From JAXGXJ01 sp963816155 (lineage in GTDB: Bacteria; Actinomycetota; Thermoleophilia; RBG-16-64-13), in assembly GCA_963816155.1 (NCBI GenBank), contig CAWFJE010000010.1, forward strand, positions 372,001 to 436,000: a stretch of 64,000 nt of DNA, given 5' to 3'. Shown here in pieces: positions 33,340-42,389 of the stretch (position 1 is its first letter; each line of letters begins with the position of its first letter). The notes below the pieces were generated by a model that had not been told where the DNA came from, searched no databases, and saw only the letters and a program-made list of their open reading frames with translations. The position numbers were made by a program, and so were the translations under genes.

Positions 33340-34842
33340 GTGGCCACCGAAGCGAGCAAGAGACTTATCGTCGTCTCCAACCGCCTTCCCTACGTATTGG
33401 AGAGGGGTACCGGCGACAAGTGGAAGCTGAAGCCCGGCTCAGGAGGACTCGTTACCGCCCTTCTCCCCGTCTTGCGCAACCGGGGTGGCGTGTGGATCGG
33501 ATGGCCCGGCGTGTACGAAGACGTGGCGCAGCTTGACGAGGTGTTCGCCCAAGCGGCCCGCGGATCCGGCTACGCTCTCAAGCCGGTGGCTCTCTCCAAA
33601 GACGAGGTCGACAAGTACTATCACGGCTATTCCAACGAGAGCATCTGGCCGCTATTTCACGACCTGCAAACCCGCTGCGACTTCGACCCCGACTACTGGC
33701 ATGCCTATGTGAAGGTCAATCGCAAGTTCGCTGAGAGCCTGGGCGAGACCTGCCGACCGGACGACTTCGTGTGGATCCACGACTATCAACTCATGGACGT
33801 GGGTCATCATCTGCGCGACCTGCACTGTCAGCCCGAGATGGCTTTCTTCCTCCACATACCGTTCCCGTCGCCCGATATCTTCATGAAGCTACCGGAGCGG
33901 CAGGCGGTGCTGAGTTCGCTGCTCTCGTACGACCTGGTCGGCTTCCAGACCGTCCGCGACCGTCGGAACTTCCTGCAGTGCGCGCGCATGCTCGTGAAGG
34001 GCGCCCGCATCAAGTCGCAGGGTCACCTGACTCTCGTCCAACTGGATGACCGCGAGATGCATGTGGGCAACTTCCCCATCGGCATAGATGCGGCCGGCTT
34101 CGCCGCCCACGCCGGGCGCGCTGAAGTGCTCGAGAAGGCTGTGGCCTTCCGTGAGCGCTACCGGGGGACCAAGATGGTCCTGGGCGTCGACCGCTTGGAC
34201 TACACGAAGGGCATACCTGAGCGTCTGCGTGCGTTCGCAAACCTACTGGAGCGCTACCCCGAAGTCCGTGGACAGATCGCTCTCTTTCAGATCGTCGTCC
34301 CCAGCCGCGTCGGCATCCCCAAGTACGATGAGCTGAAGACCGAGATCGAGAGACTGGTGGGCGAGATCAACGGGCGCTACTCCGAGATGAACTGGGTACC
34401 CGTGCACTACTTCTTCCGGAGTGTGCCCCCCAACGAACTGCTGGCTTTGTATCAGGCGGCCGACATCGCTCTGGTCACACCGCTCAAGGACGGGATGAAC
34501 CTGGTGGCGAAGGAGTTCTGCGCCTGCGACCTACAGGAAGAATCGGTCTTGATCCTCAGTCAATTCGCCGGCGCGGCGGCACAACTCGGCCGTTGGGCCA
34601 TGGTGGTCAATCCCTACGACGTGGAGCAGACTGCGGATACCATCTACCACGCGTCCCGGATGCCCGTGGGCGAGCGTCGCTACCGCATGAGGCGGCTGCG
34701 CCGCAACATACGTACCCAAGACGTCTTCTGGTGGGTCGACCAGTTCATGCAGGCTGCCATCCACAAGGAGTTGCGTGATTTCCCGTTGCTCGAGGAGTAC
34801 ATCCCCGAACACCACGAGCATCTCTTCCCCAGCGAGTTCTAG
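33340..34842 (+). CDS. otsA: Trehalose-6-phosphate synthase
   Basis: A 500-residue GT20 enzyme that transfers glucose from a nucleotide sugar to glucose 6-phosphate. Typical features are RLIVVSNRLPYVLERG at the start, GSGGLVTALLPVL, FVWIHDYQLMDVGHHLR, MAFFLHIPFPSPDIF, VLGVDRLDYTKGIPERL with the phosphate/UDP-binding Arg and Lys, and VTPLKDGMNLVAKEFCAC. Start GTG 33340 has GGAGG 4 nt upstream; the overlapping ATG at 33338 is out of frame. It lies 35 bp after treT in the same operon, with otsB at the front. Size is typical and all key motifs are intact. Confidence 0.95.
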   Translation: MATEASKRLIVVSNRLPYVLERGTGDKWKLKPGSGGLVTALLPVLRNRGGVWIGWPGVYEDVAQLDEVFAQAARGSGYALKPVALSKDEVDKYYHGYSNESIWPLFHDLQTRCDFDPDYWHAYVKVNRKFAESLGETCRPDDFVWIHDYQLMDVGHHLRDLHCQPEMAFFLHIPFPSPDIFMKLPERQAVLSSLLSYDLVGFQTVRDRRNFLQCARMLVKGARIKSQGHLTLVQLDDREMHVGNFPIGIDAAGFAAHAGRAEVLEKAVAFRERYRGTKMVLGVDRLDYTKGIPERLRAFANLLERYPEVRGQIALFQIVVPSRVGIPKYDELKTEIERLVGEINGRYSEMNWVPVHYFFRSVPPNELLALYQAADIALVTPLKDGMNLVAKEFCACDLQEESVLILSQFAGAAAQLGRWAMVVNPYDVEQTADTIYHASRMPVGERRYRMRRLRRNIRTQDVFWWVDQFMQAAIHKELRDFPLLEEYIPEHHEHLFPSEF

Positions 34843-34861
34843 ACAAGAGCCGCGGACGGGG

Positions 34862-35095
34862 CTATGTACCCGTCTGCCTCTGATCGAGAGCCGCGAGGAT
34901 CTCCTCCAACTCGGCCACTCGACCACTCAGAGCCGACAACTCCGACGTCAGGCGTTCGGTCGCCTGCGAGACCTTGGACCCGGCCTCCGCGCTGATTTCG
35001 TCTTCCTGAATCAGTTCCTCGATCTCGTCGAGGTAGAAGAAGGCCTCGTCGAGTTTGAGCTTGGCTTTGTCCAGGTTGGCGATGATCTTTTCCAC
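34862..35095 (-). CDS. Small acidic coiled-coil protein
   Basis: A 77-residue, highly charged helical protein. The sequence VEKIIANLDKAKLKLDEAFF, YLDEIEELIQEDEISAEAGS and LSGRVAELEEILAALD has heptad-like spacing of Leu, Ile and Ala along its whole length. GTG 35095 follows GGAGGAGG at about 6 nt; GTG 35110 is an alternative that would place the ribosome site within the coding region. It is convergent with otsA and 53 bp from the DMT transporter gene. No family is recognised; a structural or partner-binding role is likely. Confidence 0.6.
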   Translation of the reverse strand: MEKIIANLDKAKLKLDEAFFYLDEIEELIQEDEISAEAGSKVSQATERLTSELSALSGRVAELEEILAALDQRQTGT

Positions 35096-35148
35096 CCTGT
35101 CCTCCTCCACGTGGTCGTCATATTCTACCCCGTCTGGATGTCTGCACG

Positions 35149-36135
35149 CTACGGTGCGGGTGGCGCCGCTTCAGCCGCGAGGACGGGGTCCCTTTCGGAA
35201 CCCATGCGGGCGATCGTCGTGCCGGCAAACACCAGAGTGAAACCGACCATGGTCCGCAATGTGAGGGTGTCGTAGCCCACGATGATCGACAGGGTCAGAG
35301 CGAAGACCGCCTCCAAGCTCATAAGGATCCCGGCCAAAGTCGGTGGCGTGTAGCGCTGGCCCAACACCATGAGCATGTACGCCACCACGCCTCCCATGAT
35401 GCCGGTCCACAGGACGGCGCCGGTAGCCCCCCAGCCCGAAAAGAGGTCCGGCTGCTCGAAGATGAAGGACGTGGCAAGCGAGAGCACAGCGCAAACGGCC
35501 ATCTGGAGTTCCACGAAGGCGATGGCGCTGATGCGAGGGGAGCCATAGGACACACCCAGGATATGTACCGCCCAGAAGACGGTCGCAAGCAACGTGAGTA
35601 TCTCTCCCCAGCCGAAGGCGAACTCGCCATAGAGCGAGAGAACGGCGAGGCCGCCCACCACGACCGCCACTCCCACGGCGAGCAGCGGTGAGGGCCAACG
35701 CCCCGTGAAGACGACCAGAAGGAGAGGGACGATCAGCACGTAGAGACTGGTCAAGAAGCCCGACATCGCTGGTGAGATGGTCTGCAGACCGATCGTCTGC
35801 AACACGAACCCCCCGAACAGAAGCACACCCACCCCGCAGCCGATCAGCCAGCCCTGTCTGTTCAGACGCCTAAGCCTGCCCACACTGAAAGGCAGCAGGA
35901 CCACCGCGGCCACCAGGAAGCGCAGGCCGAGGTAGTAGAAAGGCGGCATCTCCTCCGTGGCGTATTTGACCAGGACGAAGTTGAATCCCCAGATGACGCC
36001 GGCGAGCGCCAGACCCACTTCGGCGGCCAGACGGATACCGCGAGAGTCTTGCGCGGGAGACCGAAGGTTCTGCAGTCCCTTCCGGCTTCGGGCAAAGATG
36101 TTCAGAGACACGGGAATCGGATGATACGGCTCCAT
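35149..36135 (-). CDS. EamA/DMT-family transporter
   Basis: A 328-residue membrane protein with ten predicted helices in two EamA repeats: LALAGVIWGFNFVLVKYATE with PFYYLGLRFLVAAVVLLPFS in the first, and LATVFWAVHILGVSYGSPR with LMSLEAVFALTLSIIVGYDT in the second. Such transporters move metabolites or amino acids across the cytoplasmic membrane. The N-terminal 35 residues before the first helix are longer than usual, so a start further in is possible; ATG 36135 is the first with a plausible context. It is divergent from a LysR regulator, a common arrangement in which the regulator controls the exporter. The substrate is unknown. Confidence 0.85.
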   Translation of the reverse strand: MEPYHPIPVSLNIFARSRKGLQNLRSPAQDSRGIRLAAEVGLALAGVIWGFNFVLVKYATEEMPPFYYLGLRFLVAAVVLLPFSVGRLRRLNRQGWLIGCGVGVLLFGGFVLQTIGLQTISPAMSGFLTSLYVLIVPLLLVVFTGRWPSPLLAVGVAVVVGGLAVLSLYGEFAFGWGEILTLLATVFWAVHILGVSYGSPRISAIAFVELQMAVCAVLSLATSFIFEQPDLFSGWGATGAVLWTGIMGGVVAYMLMVLGQRYTPPTLAGILMSLEAVFALTLSIIVGYDTLTLRTMVGFTLVFAGTTIARMGSERDPVLAAEAAPPAP

Positions 36136-36327
36136 CCGGACGAGGTTCAAACCTGACAGGCTGCAGAAAGTAGCATAGCCGACTCTGTTGGGGGAGAGCC
36201 GGCTATGCTGCGATAGAAGCTGCTAGCGCTGTCACTCGATCGGGAGGGGGGAATCCCAAATCGTGTCTTTCAGTGCTCAGCCGAAACGTAGGATAGTCCA
36301 CAGCCGCCCATAAGTCCAATACATTAT

Positions 36328-36344
36328 CTATATATATGGTATAG
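36328..36344. promoter_or_regulatory. LysR-type operator candidate (T-N11-A)
   Basis: CTATATATATGGTATAG has inverted arms CTATA/TATAG with T-N11-A spacing, and lies 9 bp before the lysR ATG in the divergent gap 36136-36353. It overlaps an AT-rich -10-like region, so binding could autorepress lysR and influence the DMT gene. Confidence 0.5.
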
Positions 36345-36353
36345 AATCTGCTT

Positions 36354-37271
36354 ATGGAATTGAGCCAACTGAAATACTACGTCACCATCGCTGAGACGTT
36401 GAGTTTCACCAAGGCCGCCGGGGTATTGCGGGTGTCTCAACCCGCCCTCAGTTACCAGATGAGGCAGCTCGAGATCGAACTGGGGACCAAGCTCTTCAGT
36501 CGAGCACACAGAAAGATAGCGCTCACGCCGGACGGCCAACTCTTCCTGCCCTTGGCCCAGATCGTTCTTTACCGGGCCGACGAGGCCATGCGCGTGATGA
36601 AGGAGCATCTGGGGGTGGAGGCCGGCGAAGTGCGCATGGGCGCGAACCCCTCCATGGCCGCATACGTCGTCCCCCGCCTGCTGGCCTCTTTTCGGCGTGA
36701 CTTCCCGCGAGTCACAGTTCAGTTGGAGGAGGGCGGCGATCTGGAGCTGCAACGGGCTGTGATCGACGGCACTATCGACTTCGCCGTGGTGACCGCTCCC
36801 GGTGTGCCCCAGACCCTCGACGTGACCCCCTTGGGAGCCGATGAAGTCCTCCTGGCAGTCCCGGCGCAACACCGGCTCGCCGGGCGCACAACAGTGAACC
36901 TGGCCGAACTCGCCGAGGAAGAGTTCGTGTTTCCCACCAAGTCCTTCAATATCTACGCCCAGTTCGTGGATGCCTGCCGGCGGGCGGGCTTCGAACCGAA
37001 GGTGGCCTATCAGACCGGCTCGTTCGAATCGGTGAGGGGCTTCGTGCGCGAGGGTCTCGGTATATCCACCCTACCGCGCATGGCTCGCGACGTGGGCGGG
37101 AACGACGGCGTGGTGATGATCGATATCGAGGAGGCGCCGGCCCGCGAACTCAACCTCATACGCGCCAGGGACCGGTCCTTGACGGGAGTCACGCGGGCCC
37201 TCATCGCCCATGTGATCAGTAATCTGAGCGTGATCCTGCGGGCTCCGGGACCGACGAAGCCTCTGGAATGA
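36354..37271 (+). CDS. LysR-family transcriptional regulator
   Basis: A 305-residue regulator. The winged helix-turn-helix occupies residues 1-60 (MELSQLKYYVTIAETLSFTK, AAGVLRVSQPALSYQMRQLE), followed by a linker helix and the periplasmic-binding-like effector domain (VRMGANPSMAAYVVPRLLAS, DFAVVTAPGVPQTLD, GLGISTLPRMARDV). No Shine-Dalgarno is visible and the AT-rich promoter element ends about 8 bp before the ATG, so a very short leader is likely. It is divergent from the DMT transporter gene, which is its probable target. The effector is unknown. Confidence 0.93.
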   Translation: MELSQLKYYVTIAETLSFTKAAGVLRVSQPALSYQMRQLEIELGTKLFSRAHRKIALTPDGQLFLPLAQIVLYRADEAMRVMKEHLGVEAGEVRMGANPSMAAYVVPRLLASFRRDFPRVTVQLEEGGDLELQRAVIDGTIDFAVVTAPGVPQTLDVTPLGADEVLLAVPAQHRLAGRTTVNLAELAEEEFVFPTKSFNIYAQFVDACRRAGFEPKVAYQTGSFESVRGFVREGLGISTLPRMARDVGGNDGVVMIDIEEAPARELNLIRARDRSLTGVTRALIAHVISNLSVILRAPGPTKPLE

Positions 37272-37273
37272 GA

Positions 37274-37307
37274 CGAGGCGCCCCGGCCGTCCGGCCGGGG
37301 CGCCTCG
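37274..37307. terminator. Bidirectional hairpin terminator
   Basis: A perfect 15-bp stem CGAGGCGCCCCGGCC/GGCCGGGGCGCCTCG with loop GTCC starts 2 bp after the lysR stop and lies before the converging ilvC end at 37347. The strong GC stem without a long T-run suits both transcripts. Confidence 0.75.
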
Positions 37308-37346
37308 TAATCGGTCTCTCTCGCACCTTGCGGTCCGGCAGGCGCC

Positions 37347-38345
37347 TTACTCCAGCTTGCCGCTCTTGCCCAGCCAAGGCATCATGGCGCGCAGTTCCTG
37401 TCCGACTATCTCGATCTCGTGCTCCGCGTCTTGGCGCTTGATGGCGTTGTAGACGGGGCGACCGGCCAGGTTCTCGAGGATCCACTCACGGGCGAATTCG
37501 CCGCTCTGGATCTCCTCGAGAATGTACTGCATCTCTTCCCGCACCTCATCGCTGATGATGCGCCTGCCGCGGGTCACGTCCCCGTACTCAGCCGTGTCCG
37601 AGATGGAGTAGCGCATGCCGCTGATGCCGTGCTCGTGGATGAGGTCCACGATGAGCTTCAGCTCGTGCAAACACTCGAAGTAGGCCACCTCGGGCTGATA
37701 TCCCGCGTCGACCAGCGTGTCGAAGCCGGCCCGCACGAGTTCGCTCACACCGCCGCACAGCACGGCCTGCTCACCGAAGAGATCGGTCTCCGTCTCTTCC
37801 TTGAAGGTGGTCTCTATGACCCCGGCCCGCAGAGCGCCGACTCCCTTGGCGTAGGCCAGAGCCCGTTGCCGCGCTTCGCCGGTGGCGTCCTGATAGACGG
37901 CCAGAAGGGCCGGGACTCCCCCACCCTCGGTGTAGACCCTGCGCACCAGATGGCCGGGGCCTTTGGGGGCGATCATGGTCACGTCCACGAAGGCCGGGGG
38001 CACGATCTGATTGAAGTGGATGTTGAAGCCGTGGGCGAACATGAGCATGTCGCCCTCCACGAGATTGTCGCGTACGGCATTCTCGTAGACTACCTTCTGC
38101 ACCTGATCGGGAACGACCATCATGATCACGCTGGCCGCCGCAGTGGCGGCATCAGCCGTCATCACTTCAAAGCCGGCGGCAGCAGCCCGTTCCCAGGCGG
38201 GCGTGCCCGGAGCCTCGGCGACCACCACATTGACCCCGCTGTCCCTCAGGTTCTGCGAATGAGCATGCCCTTGGCTGCCGAAGCCGATGACGGCGACGGT
38301 CTTGCCGTCAAACAAGCTCAGATCTGCGTCTTTTTCGTACAACAT
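37347..38345 (-). CDS. ilvC: Ketol-acid reductoisomerase, probable NADH-type cofactor loop
   Basis: A 332-residue class I enzyme that isomerises and reduces acetolactate in valine/isoleucine synthesis. The Rossmann start VAVIGFGSQGHAHSQNLRDS is normal, as are the knotted C-domain Glu/Asp metal ligands (KEETETDLFGEQAVLCGG, YFECLHELKLIVDLIHEHG). The loop after the second strand reads VVVAEAPGTPAWE (residues 41-52). NADPH enzymes usually have VGLR.GS.SW here, with Arg and Ser binding the 2'-phosphate. Both are Ala here and an acidic Glu44 is present, which predicts preference for NADH. It is the last gene of the ilvD-ilvB-ilvN-ilvC run, 97 bp after ilvN. Confidence 0.95.
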   Translation of the reverse strand: MLYEKDADLSLFDGKTVAVIGFGSQGHAHSQNLRDSGVNVVVAEAPGTPAWERAAAAGFEVMTADAATAAASVIMMVVPDQVQKVVYENAVRDNLVEGDMLMFAHGFNIHFNQIVPPAFVDVTMIAPKGPGHLVRRVYTEGGGVPALLAVYQDATGEARQRALAYAKGVGALRAGVIETTFKEETETDLFGEQAVLCGGVSELVRAGFDTLVDAGYQPEVAYFECLHELKLIVDLIHEHGISGMRYSISDTAEYGDVTRGRRIISDEVREEMQYILEEIQSGEFAREWILENLAGRPVYNAIKRQDAEHEIEIVGQELRAMMPWLGKSGKLE

Positions 38346-38442
38346 GAGTCCTCATAACCTCCTATGCCTGATCAGTCATGGCAGGGTAACACAACATCAG
38401 CCGGCAACCGACGATAGCGGCCGGCAACAGCTCCTCAGCCTA

Positions 38443-38928
38443 TCAGGTGGGGCGCTTGCCTCGTCCCATCGCCAACCTGCCCGTGCGCATCAGCTCTACC
38501 ACCCCAAAGGGGCTGAGAAGATCCATGAGAGCGCTGACCTTGTCCCGCGTGCCGGTCATCTCGATGATGAGCACCTCGTTTCCCACATCGACGATCTTGG
38601 CCCGGAATATCTCCACGATCTGCATGATCTCGGAGCGCGATCCGGCATCGGCCTTGACCTTGACCAGTAGCATCTCCCGTTCGATGCTGTCCCCCGGCCG
38701 CAGGTCGGTGATCTTGATGACGTTGACCAACTTGTGAAGCTGCTTGGTGACCTGCTCCACAGGCTGATCCTGCTCGTCAACGGTGATGGTCATACGCGAC
38801 ACCGCCGGATTCTCAGTCTCCGCCACCACCAGGCTGTCGATGTTGAAGCCCCGCCGAGCGAAGAGCCCGGCCACGCGCACCAGCACCCCGGGCTTGTTCT
38901 CCACCAGAACGGAGAGTGCGTGCTTCAT
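38443..38928 (-). CDS. ilvN: Acetolactate synthase small (regulatory) subunit
   Basis: A 161-residue protein with an N-terminal ACT domain (ALSVLVENKPGVLVRVAGLF, RRGFNIDSLVVAETENP) and the C-terminal ALS-small domain (RELLLVKV-like EMLLVKVKADAGSRSEI). It binds valine for feedback inhibition and stimulates the catalytic subunit. Its ATG overlaps the ilvB stop (TGATG at 38926-38930), so the two are translationally coupled and the subunits are made in balance. GGAGGGAG lies upstream within the end of ilvB. Its length is normal for the short form. Confidence 0.95.
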   Translation of the reverse strand: MKHALSVLVENKPGVLVRVAGLFARRGFNIDSLVVAETENPAVSRMTITVDEQDQPVEQVTKQLHKLVNVIKITDLRPGDSIEREMLLVKVKADAGSRSEIMQIVEIFRAKIVDVGNEVLIIEMTGTRDKVSALMDLLSPFGVVELMRTGRLAMGRGKRPT

Positions 38929-40616
38929 CAGTCTCCCTCCATCATGTCGTGGACGGAACCGCCGGCCGGGATCATGGGGTACACGTTCGCATCCCGCTTG
39001 ACCCGGATGTCGATGACCGCGGGCGCGTCCGTCGCAAAAGCCGAGCGCAGGACCTCCTCAAGGTCCTCGGGCCTGTCGGCCCGATAGCCTTCGGCTCCGT
39101 ACGCCTCCGCCAGCTTGACGAAGTCGGGTTGGGCGTCCATGCAGGTGTGGCTGTAGTGGCACTGCCAGAACAGTTCCTGCCACTGCCGGACCATGCCCAG
39201 ATACTGGTTGTTGATGATGCAGACCTTCACCGGAAGCTTGTACTGCACCGCGGTCGCCAACTCCTGCAACGTCATCTGGAAGGAGCCGTCGCCGGCGATA
39301 TCGATGACGAGTTCACCGGGACAAGCCACCTGGGCCCCGATGGCAGCCGGGAAGCCGAAGCCCATAGTGCCCAGTCCGCCCGAGGTTATGAAGCGGCGTG
39401 GGCTTCGCGAGAGGTAATGCTGGGCGGCCCACATCTGGTGCTGTCCCACCTCGGTGCAGACCACCGCCTCGCCTGCGCTGACTTCCCAGATCTTGTTGAT
39501 GGCCCACTCGGGCATGATCTCGCCGTCCGCGTCCCAACGCACCACCAGCGGATGCTCCCTCTTCCAGGCCTCCACTTGTTCCATCCAAGGCAGGTGCCGG
39601 TCCGGGCTGAGGTCGAGCTTCTTCAACTCCGCAAACAACGAGGCCAGCACCCGCTTGGCGTCGCCCACTATGGGCACGGCCACGGGCACATTCTTGCTGA
39701 TCTCGGCCGGATCGACGTCCACGTGCACGAACGACGCTTGGGGCGCGAAGGCGGCCAAGCTGCCCGTGACTCTGTCGTCGAAACGCACGCCCACGGCGAC
39801 GATGAGATCCGCCTGGCTGACCGCGTAGTTGGCGTACTGAGTGCCGTGCATGCCCAGCATCCCCATGGAGAGGTCGTGGTCCTCGGGGAAGCAGCCCTTG
39901 CCGATGAGGGTGGTGGTCACCGGGATGTGACCGTACAGAGCCAGTTCTCGCAGTTCTTCCGAGGCGTTGGCCGTGATGACACCGCCACCGGCGTAGATGA
40001 CCGGGCGCTGCGCTGCGGCGATGACCCGAGCCGCTTCGCGGATCTGTTTGGGATGACCCTTGACGGTCGGTTTGTAGCCCGGCAGACTGAGAGGCGCGAG
40101 ATCCTCGGGCCGGAAGTCGATCTCCTCCTTGGTCACGTCCACAGGGATGTCTATCAGCACCGGACCGGGGCGCCCCGTGCCGGCGATGTAGAAGGCCTCG
40201 CGGATGATGGCGGGCAGGTCCTCGGAGCGCTGGACCAGATAGCTGTGCTTGACGATGGGAAGGGTGATGCCGGTGATGTCGGCCTCCTGGAAGGAGTCGA
40301 GGCCGATGAGATGGCGGCTGACCTGTCCGGTCAGCGCCACCATGGGCACGCTGTCCATGTACGCGGTGGCTATGGCGGTCACCAAGTTGGTCGCCCCCGG
40401 ACCGGAGGTGGCAAGACACACGCCGACCTTGCCCGAAGCCCTGGCGTAACCGTCGGCGGCGTGGCCCGCCCCCTGTTCGTGGCGCACAAGGACATGGTTG
40501 ATGTCGAAGTCGTACAGGGCGTCGTACAGGGGGATGACCTGCCCCCCAGGGAATCCGAATATGGTGTCGACCCCTTCGCGCTTGAGCGCTTCGAGGATCG
40601 CTCTTGATGCTTTCAT
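38928..40616 (-). CDS. ilvB: Acetolactate synthase large (catalytic) subunit
   Basis: A 562-residue ThDP-dependent enzyme that condenses pyruvate with pyruvate or 2-oxobutyrate. FGFPGGQVIPLYDAL and VRHEQGAGHAADGYARASG (the catalytic Glu that activates ThDP) are in the N-terminal domain; a central FAD-binding domain follows, then the ThDP/Mg motif GDGSFQMTLQELATAVQYKL with the following N-N in IINNQYLGMVRQWQ. All conserved elements are intact. It sits between ilvD (93-bp gap) and the overlapping ilvN gene. The gap to ilvD contains GC-rich sequence but no recognisable leader peptide. Confidence 0.96.
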   Translation of the reverse strand: MKASRAILEALKREGVDTIFGFPGGQVIPLYDALYDFDINHVLVRHEQGAGHAADGYARASGKVGVCLATSGPGATNLVTAIATAYMDSVPMVALTGQVSRHLIGLDSFQEADITGITLPIVKHSYLVQRSEDLPAIIREAFYIAGTGRPGPVLIDIPVDVTKEEIDFRPEDLAPLSLPGYKPTVKGHPKQIREAARVIAAAQRPVIYAGGGVITANASEELRELALYGHIPVTTTLIGKGCFPEDHDLSMGMLGMHGTQYANYAVSQADLIVAVGVRFDDRVTGSLAAFAPQASFVHVDVDPAEISKNVPVAVPIVGDAKRVLASLFAELKKLDLSPDRHLPWMEQVEAWKREHPLVVRWDADGEIMPEWAINKIWEVSAGEAVVCTEVGQHQMWAAQHYLSRSPRRFITSGGLGTMGFGFPAAIGAQVACPGELVIDIAGDGSFQMTLQELATAVQYKLPVKVCIINNQYLGMVRQWQELFWQCHYSHTCMDAQPDFVKLAEAYGAEGYRADRPEDLEEVLRSAFATDAPAVIDIRVKRDANVYPMIPAGGSVHDMMEGD

Positions 40617-40709
40617 GCTGTGCTCCGTGGTCTCAAGTGATGCGGTCCGTCGCGCGCCCGGCCCATGGGGCGAGACGCGCCGGGAGTGACGGCCGCCGGC
40701 CGGCCGGGG

Positions 40710-42389
40710 TCAGGAGAGTTCGCCCCCCCCGCCCATTACGGCGCCGGTATCGGCCCCCGACACCAGAGCTACGTAGCGGCGCAGCACACCCGAGTGCTCT
40801 CGAGCCGGGCGCTGCCACGCCATCCTCCTTTGCTCCATCTCTTCCTCTTCGACCTCCAGAGCGAGACTCCGCCCAGGGATGTCGATGCTGATCATGTCGC
40901 CGTCCTTCACCAAGGCGATCGGACCGCCATCCAGCGCTTCCGGTGCCACGTGTCCGATGCTGGCTCCGCGGCTGGCGCCGCTGAAACGCCCGTCGGTGAT
41001 GAGAGCCACGCTGGAATCGAGCCCCGCCCCGGCCAGGGCCGAGGTGGGTGTGAGCATCTCCGGCATCCCCGGTCCGCCCTTGGGACCCACGTAGCGGATC
41101 ACGACAACGGTGCCCGGCACGATGCGGTCGGCCTCGATGGCCTCCATCAGGGTGGGCTCGTCGTCGAACACCATGGCCGGGCCTCGGTGTACCAGCATCT
41201 CGGGCAGCACCGCCGATTCCTTGACCACCGCCCCGCGAGGCGCCAGGTTGCCGAACAGCATGGCCAACCCCCCCGTTTCGCGGTAAGGGTTATCTAGTGG
41301 CCGGATGACTTCGTCGTCGGCCACGCAGGCCGCCTGATACTGGGTGCCCATGTCCACGCCGGCTATGGTGGGAACGCTGCCGTCCACCAAGCCCGCTTCA
41401 CCCAGGCGCTTGAGGACGGCCATGATGCCACCGGCGCGATGCAGGTCCTCCATGTGATAGCTCCCCGAGGGCGAGAGCTTCACCAAGTTGGGAGTCGTGG
41501 CCGCCACCACGTTGAAATCCTCCAGCTTCAGATCGACCTCGGCCTCGTTGGCGATGGCCATGAGGTGAAGGACTGTGTTGGTCGAGCACCCCAGGGCGGC
41601 ATCCACGGCCAGCGCGTTGAGGAGACTCGCAGGGGTGAGAAAACGGCGCGCCGTCCAGCCCTGACGGGCCACCTCGACAGCGACCGCACCAGTCTGCCGG
41701 GCCAGAATCAAGCGGGCCGAGAACGGCGCTGGGATGGTGGCGTCTCCAGGCAGGGCCAAGCCCAAGGTCTCAGTGACGCAACTCATGGAGTTGGCTGTGA
41801 AGAGACCCGCGCAGGAGCCACAGGTGGGACAGACCGAGTCTTCCATCTCGCTCAGGTCGTCGGCCGTGATGTCGCCCTTGAGGTATGCGCCCACACCTTC
41901 GAAGATCTGGCTCAGACTGACCTTGGCGCCACGATAGTCGCCGGCCAGCATGGGGCCGCCCGACACGATAGCCACCGGGATGTCGAGGCGGGCAGCGGCC
42001 ATGACCATCCCCGGGACCACTTTGTCGCAGTTGGGGATGAGCACCAACCCGTCCAGAGCGTGAGCTCTGGCCATGATCTCCACGGAGTCGGCTATGACTT
42101 CCCGCGAGACCAGTGAGTAGTGCATGCCGTCATGGTTCATGGCCAGACCGTCGCACACGCCGATGACGTTGAACTCCAGAGGAATGCCACCGGCTTGATA
42201 CACGCCGTACTTCACCTGCTGCGCGATGGTGTTGAGGTGCATGTGCCCGGGGATCAACTCATTGTAGGAGTTGGCGATACCGATGAGCAGCCGCTCGGAG
42301 TCACCCCGACCTACCCCCAGCGCGCGCAGGAGCGACCGATGCGGTGCGCGAGCGGGACCACTAAAGACACTCTGGCTGGTGCTCTTCAA
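40710..42389 (-). CDS. ilvD: Dihydroxy-acid dehydratase
   Basis: An Fe-S dehydratase of about 559 residues that converts dihydroxyisovalerate and dihydroxymethylvalerate to 2-oxo acids. Cluster-ligand cysteines appear in IPNCDKVVPGM and SVCPTCGSCAGLFTANSM, with VCDGLAMNHDGMHYSLVSRE upstream and TDGRFSGASRGASIGHVAPE near the C-terminus. TTG at 42389 is favoured because TGAGGAG lies about 8 nt upstream; ATG 42428 has no ribosome site. It is first in the ilvDBNC run. A run of eight G residues close to the 3' end (GGGGEL) is a potential slippage or sequencing-error site. No T-box or attenuator was seen upstream. Confidence 0.94.
   Translation of the reverse strand: MKSTSQSVFSGPARAPHRSLLRALGVGRGDSERLLIGIANSYNELIPGHMHLNTIAQQVKYGVYQAGGIPLEFNVIGVCDGLAMNHDGMHYSLVSREVIADSVEIMARAHALDGLVLIPNCDKVVPGMVMAAARLDIPVAIVSGGPMLAGDYRGAKVSLSQIFEGVGAYLKGDITADDLSEMEDSVCPTCGSCAGLFTANSMSCVTETLGLALPGDATIPAPFSARLILARQTGAVAVEVARQGWTARRFLTPASLLNALAVDAALGCSTNTVLHLMAIANEAEVDLKLEDFNVVAATTPNLVKLSPSGSYHMEDLHRAGGIMAVLKRLGEAGLVDGSVPTIAGVDMGTQYQAACVADDEVIRPLDNPYRETGGLAMLFGNLAPRGAVVKESAVLPEMLVHRGPAMVFDDEPTLMEAIEADRIVPGTVVVIRYVGPKGGPGMPEMLTPTSALAGAGLDSSVALITDGRFSGASRGASIGHVAPEALDGGPIALVKDGDMISIDIPGRSLALEVEEEEMEQRRMAWQRPAREHSGVLRRYVALVSGADTGAVMGGGGELS

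Noticed and set aside
38916..40607. Plus-strand open frame of 563 codons
   Set aside because: It is the shadow of ilvB; the opposite strand has complete acetolactate synthase motifs.
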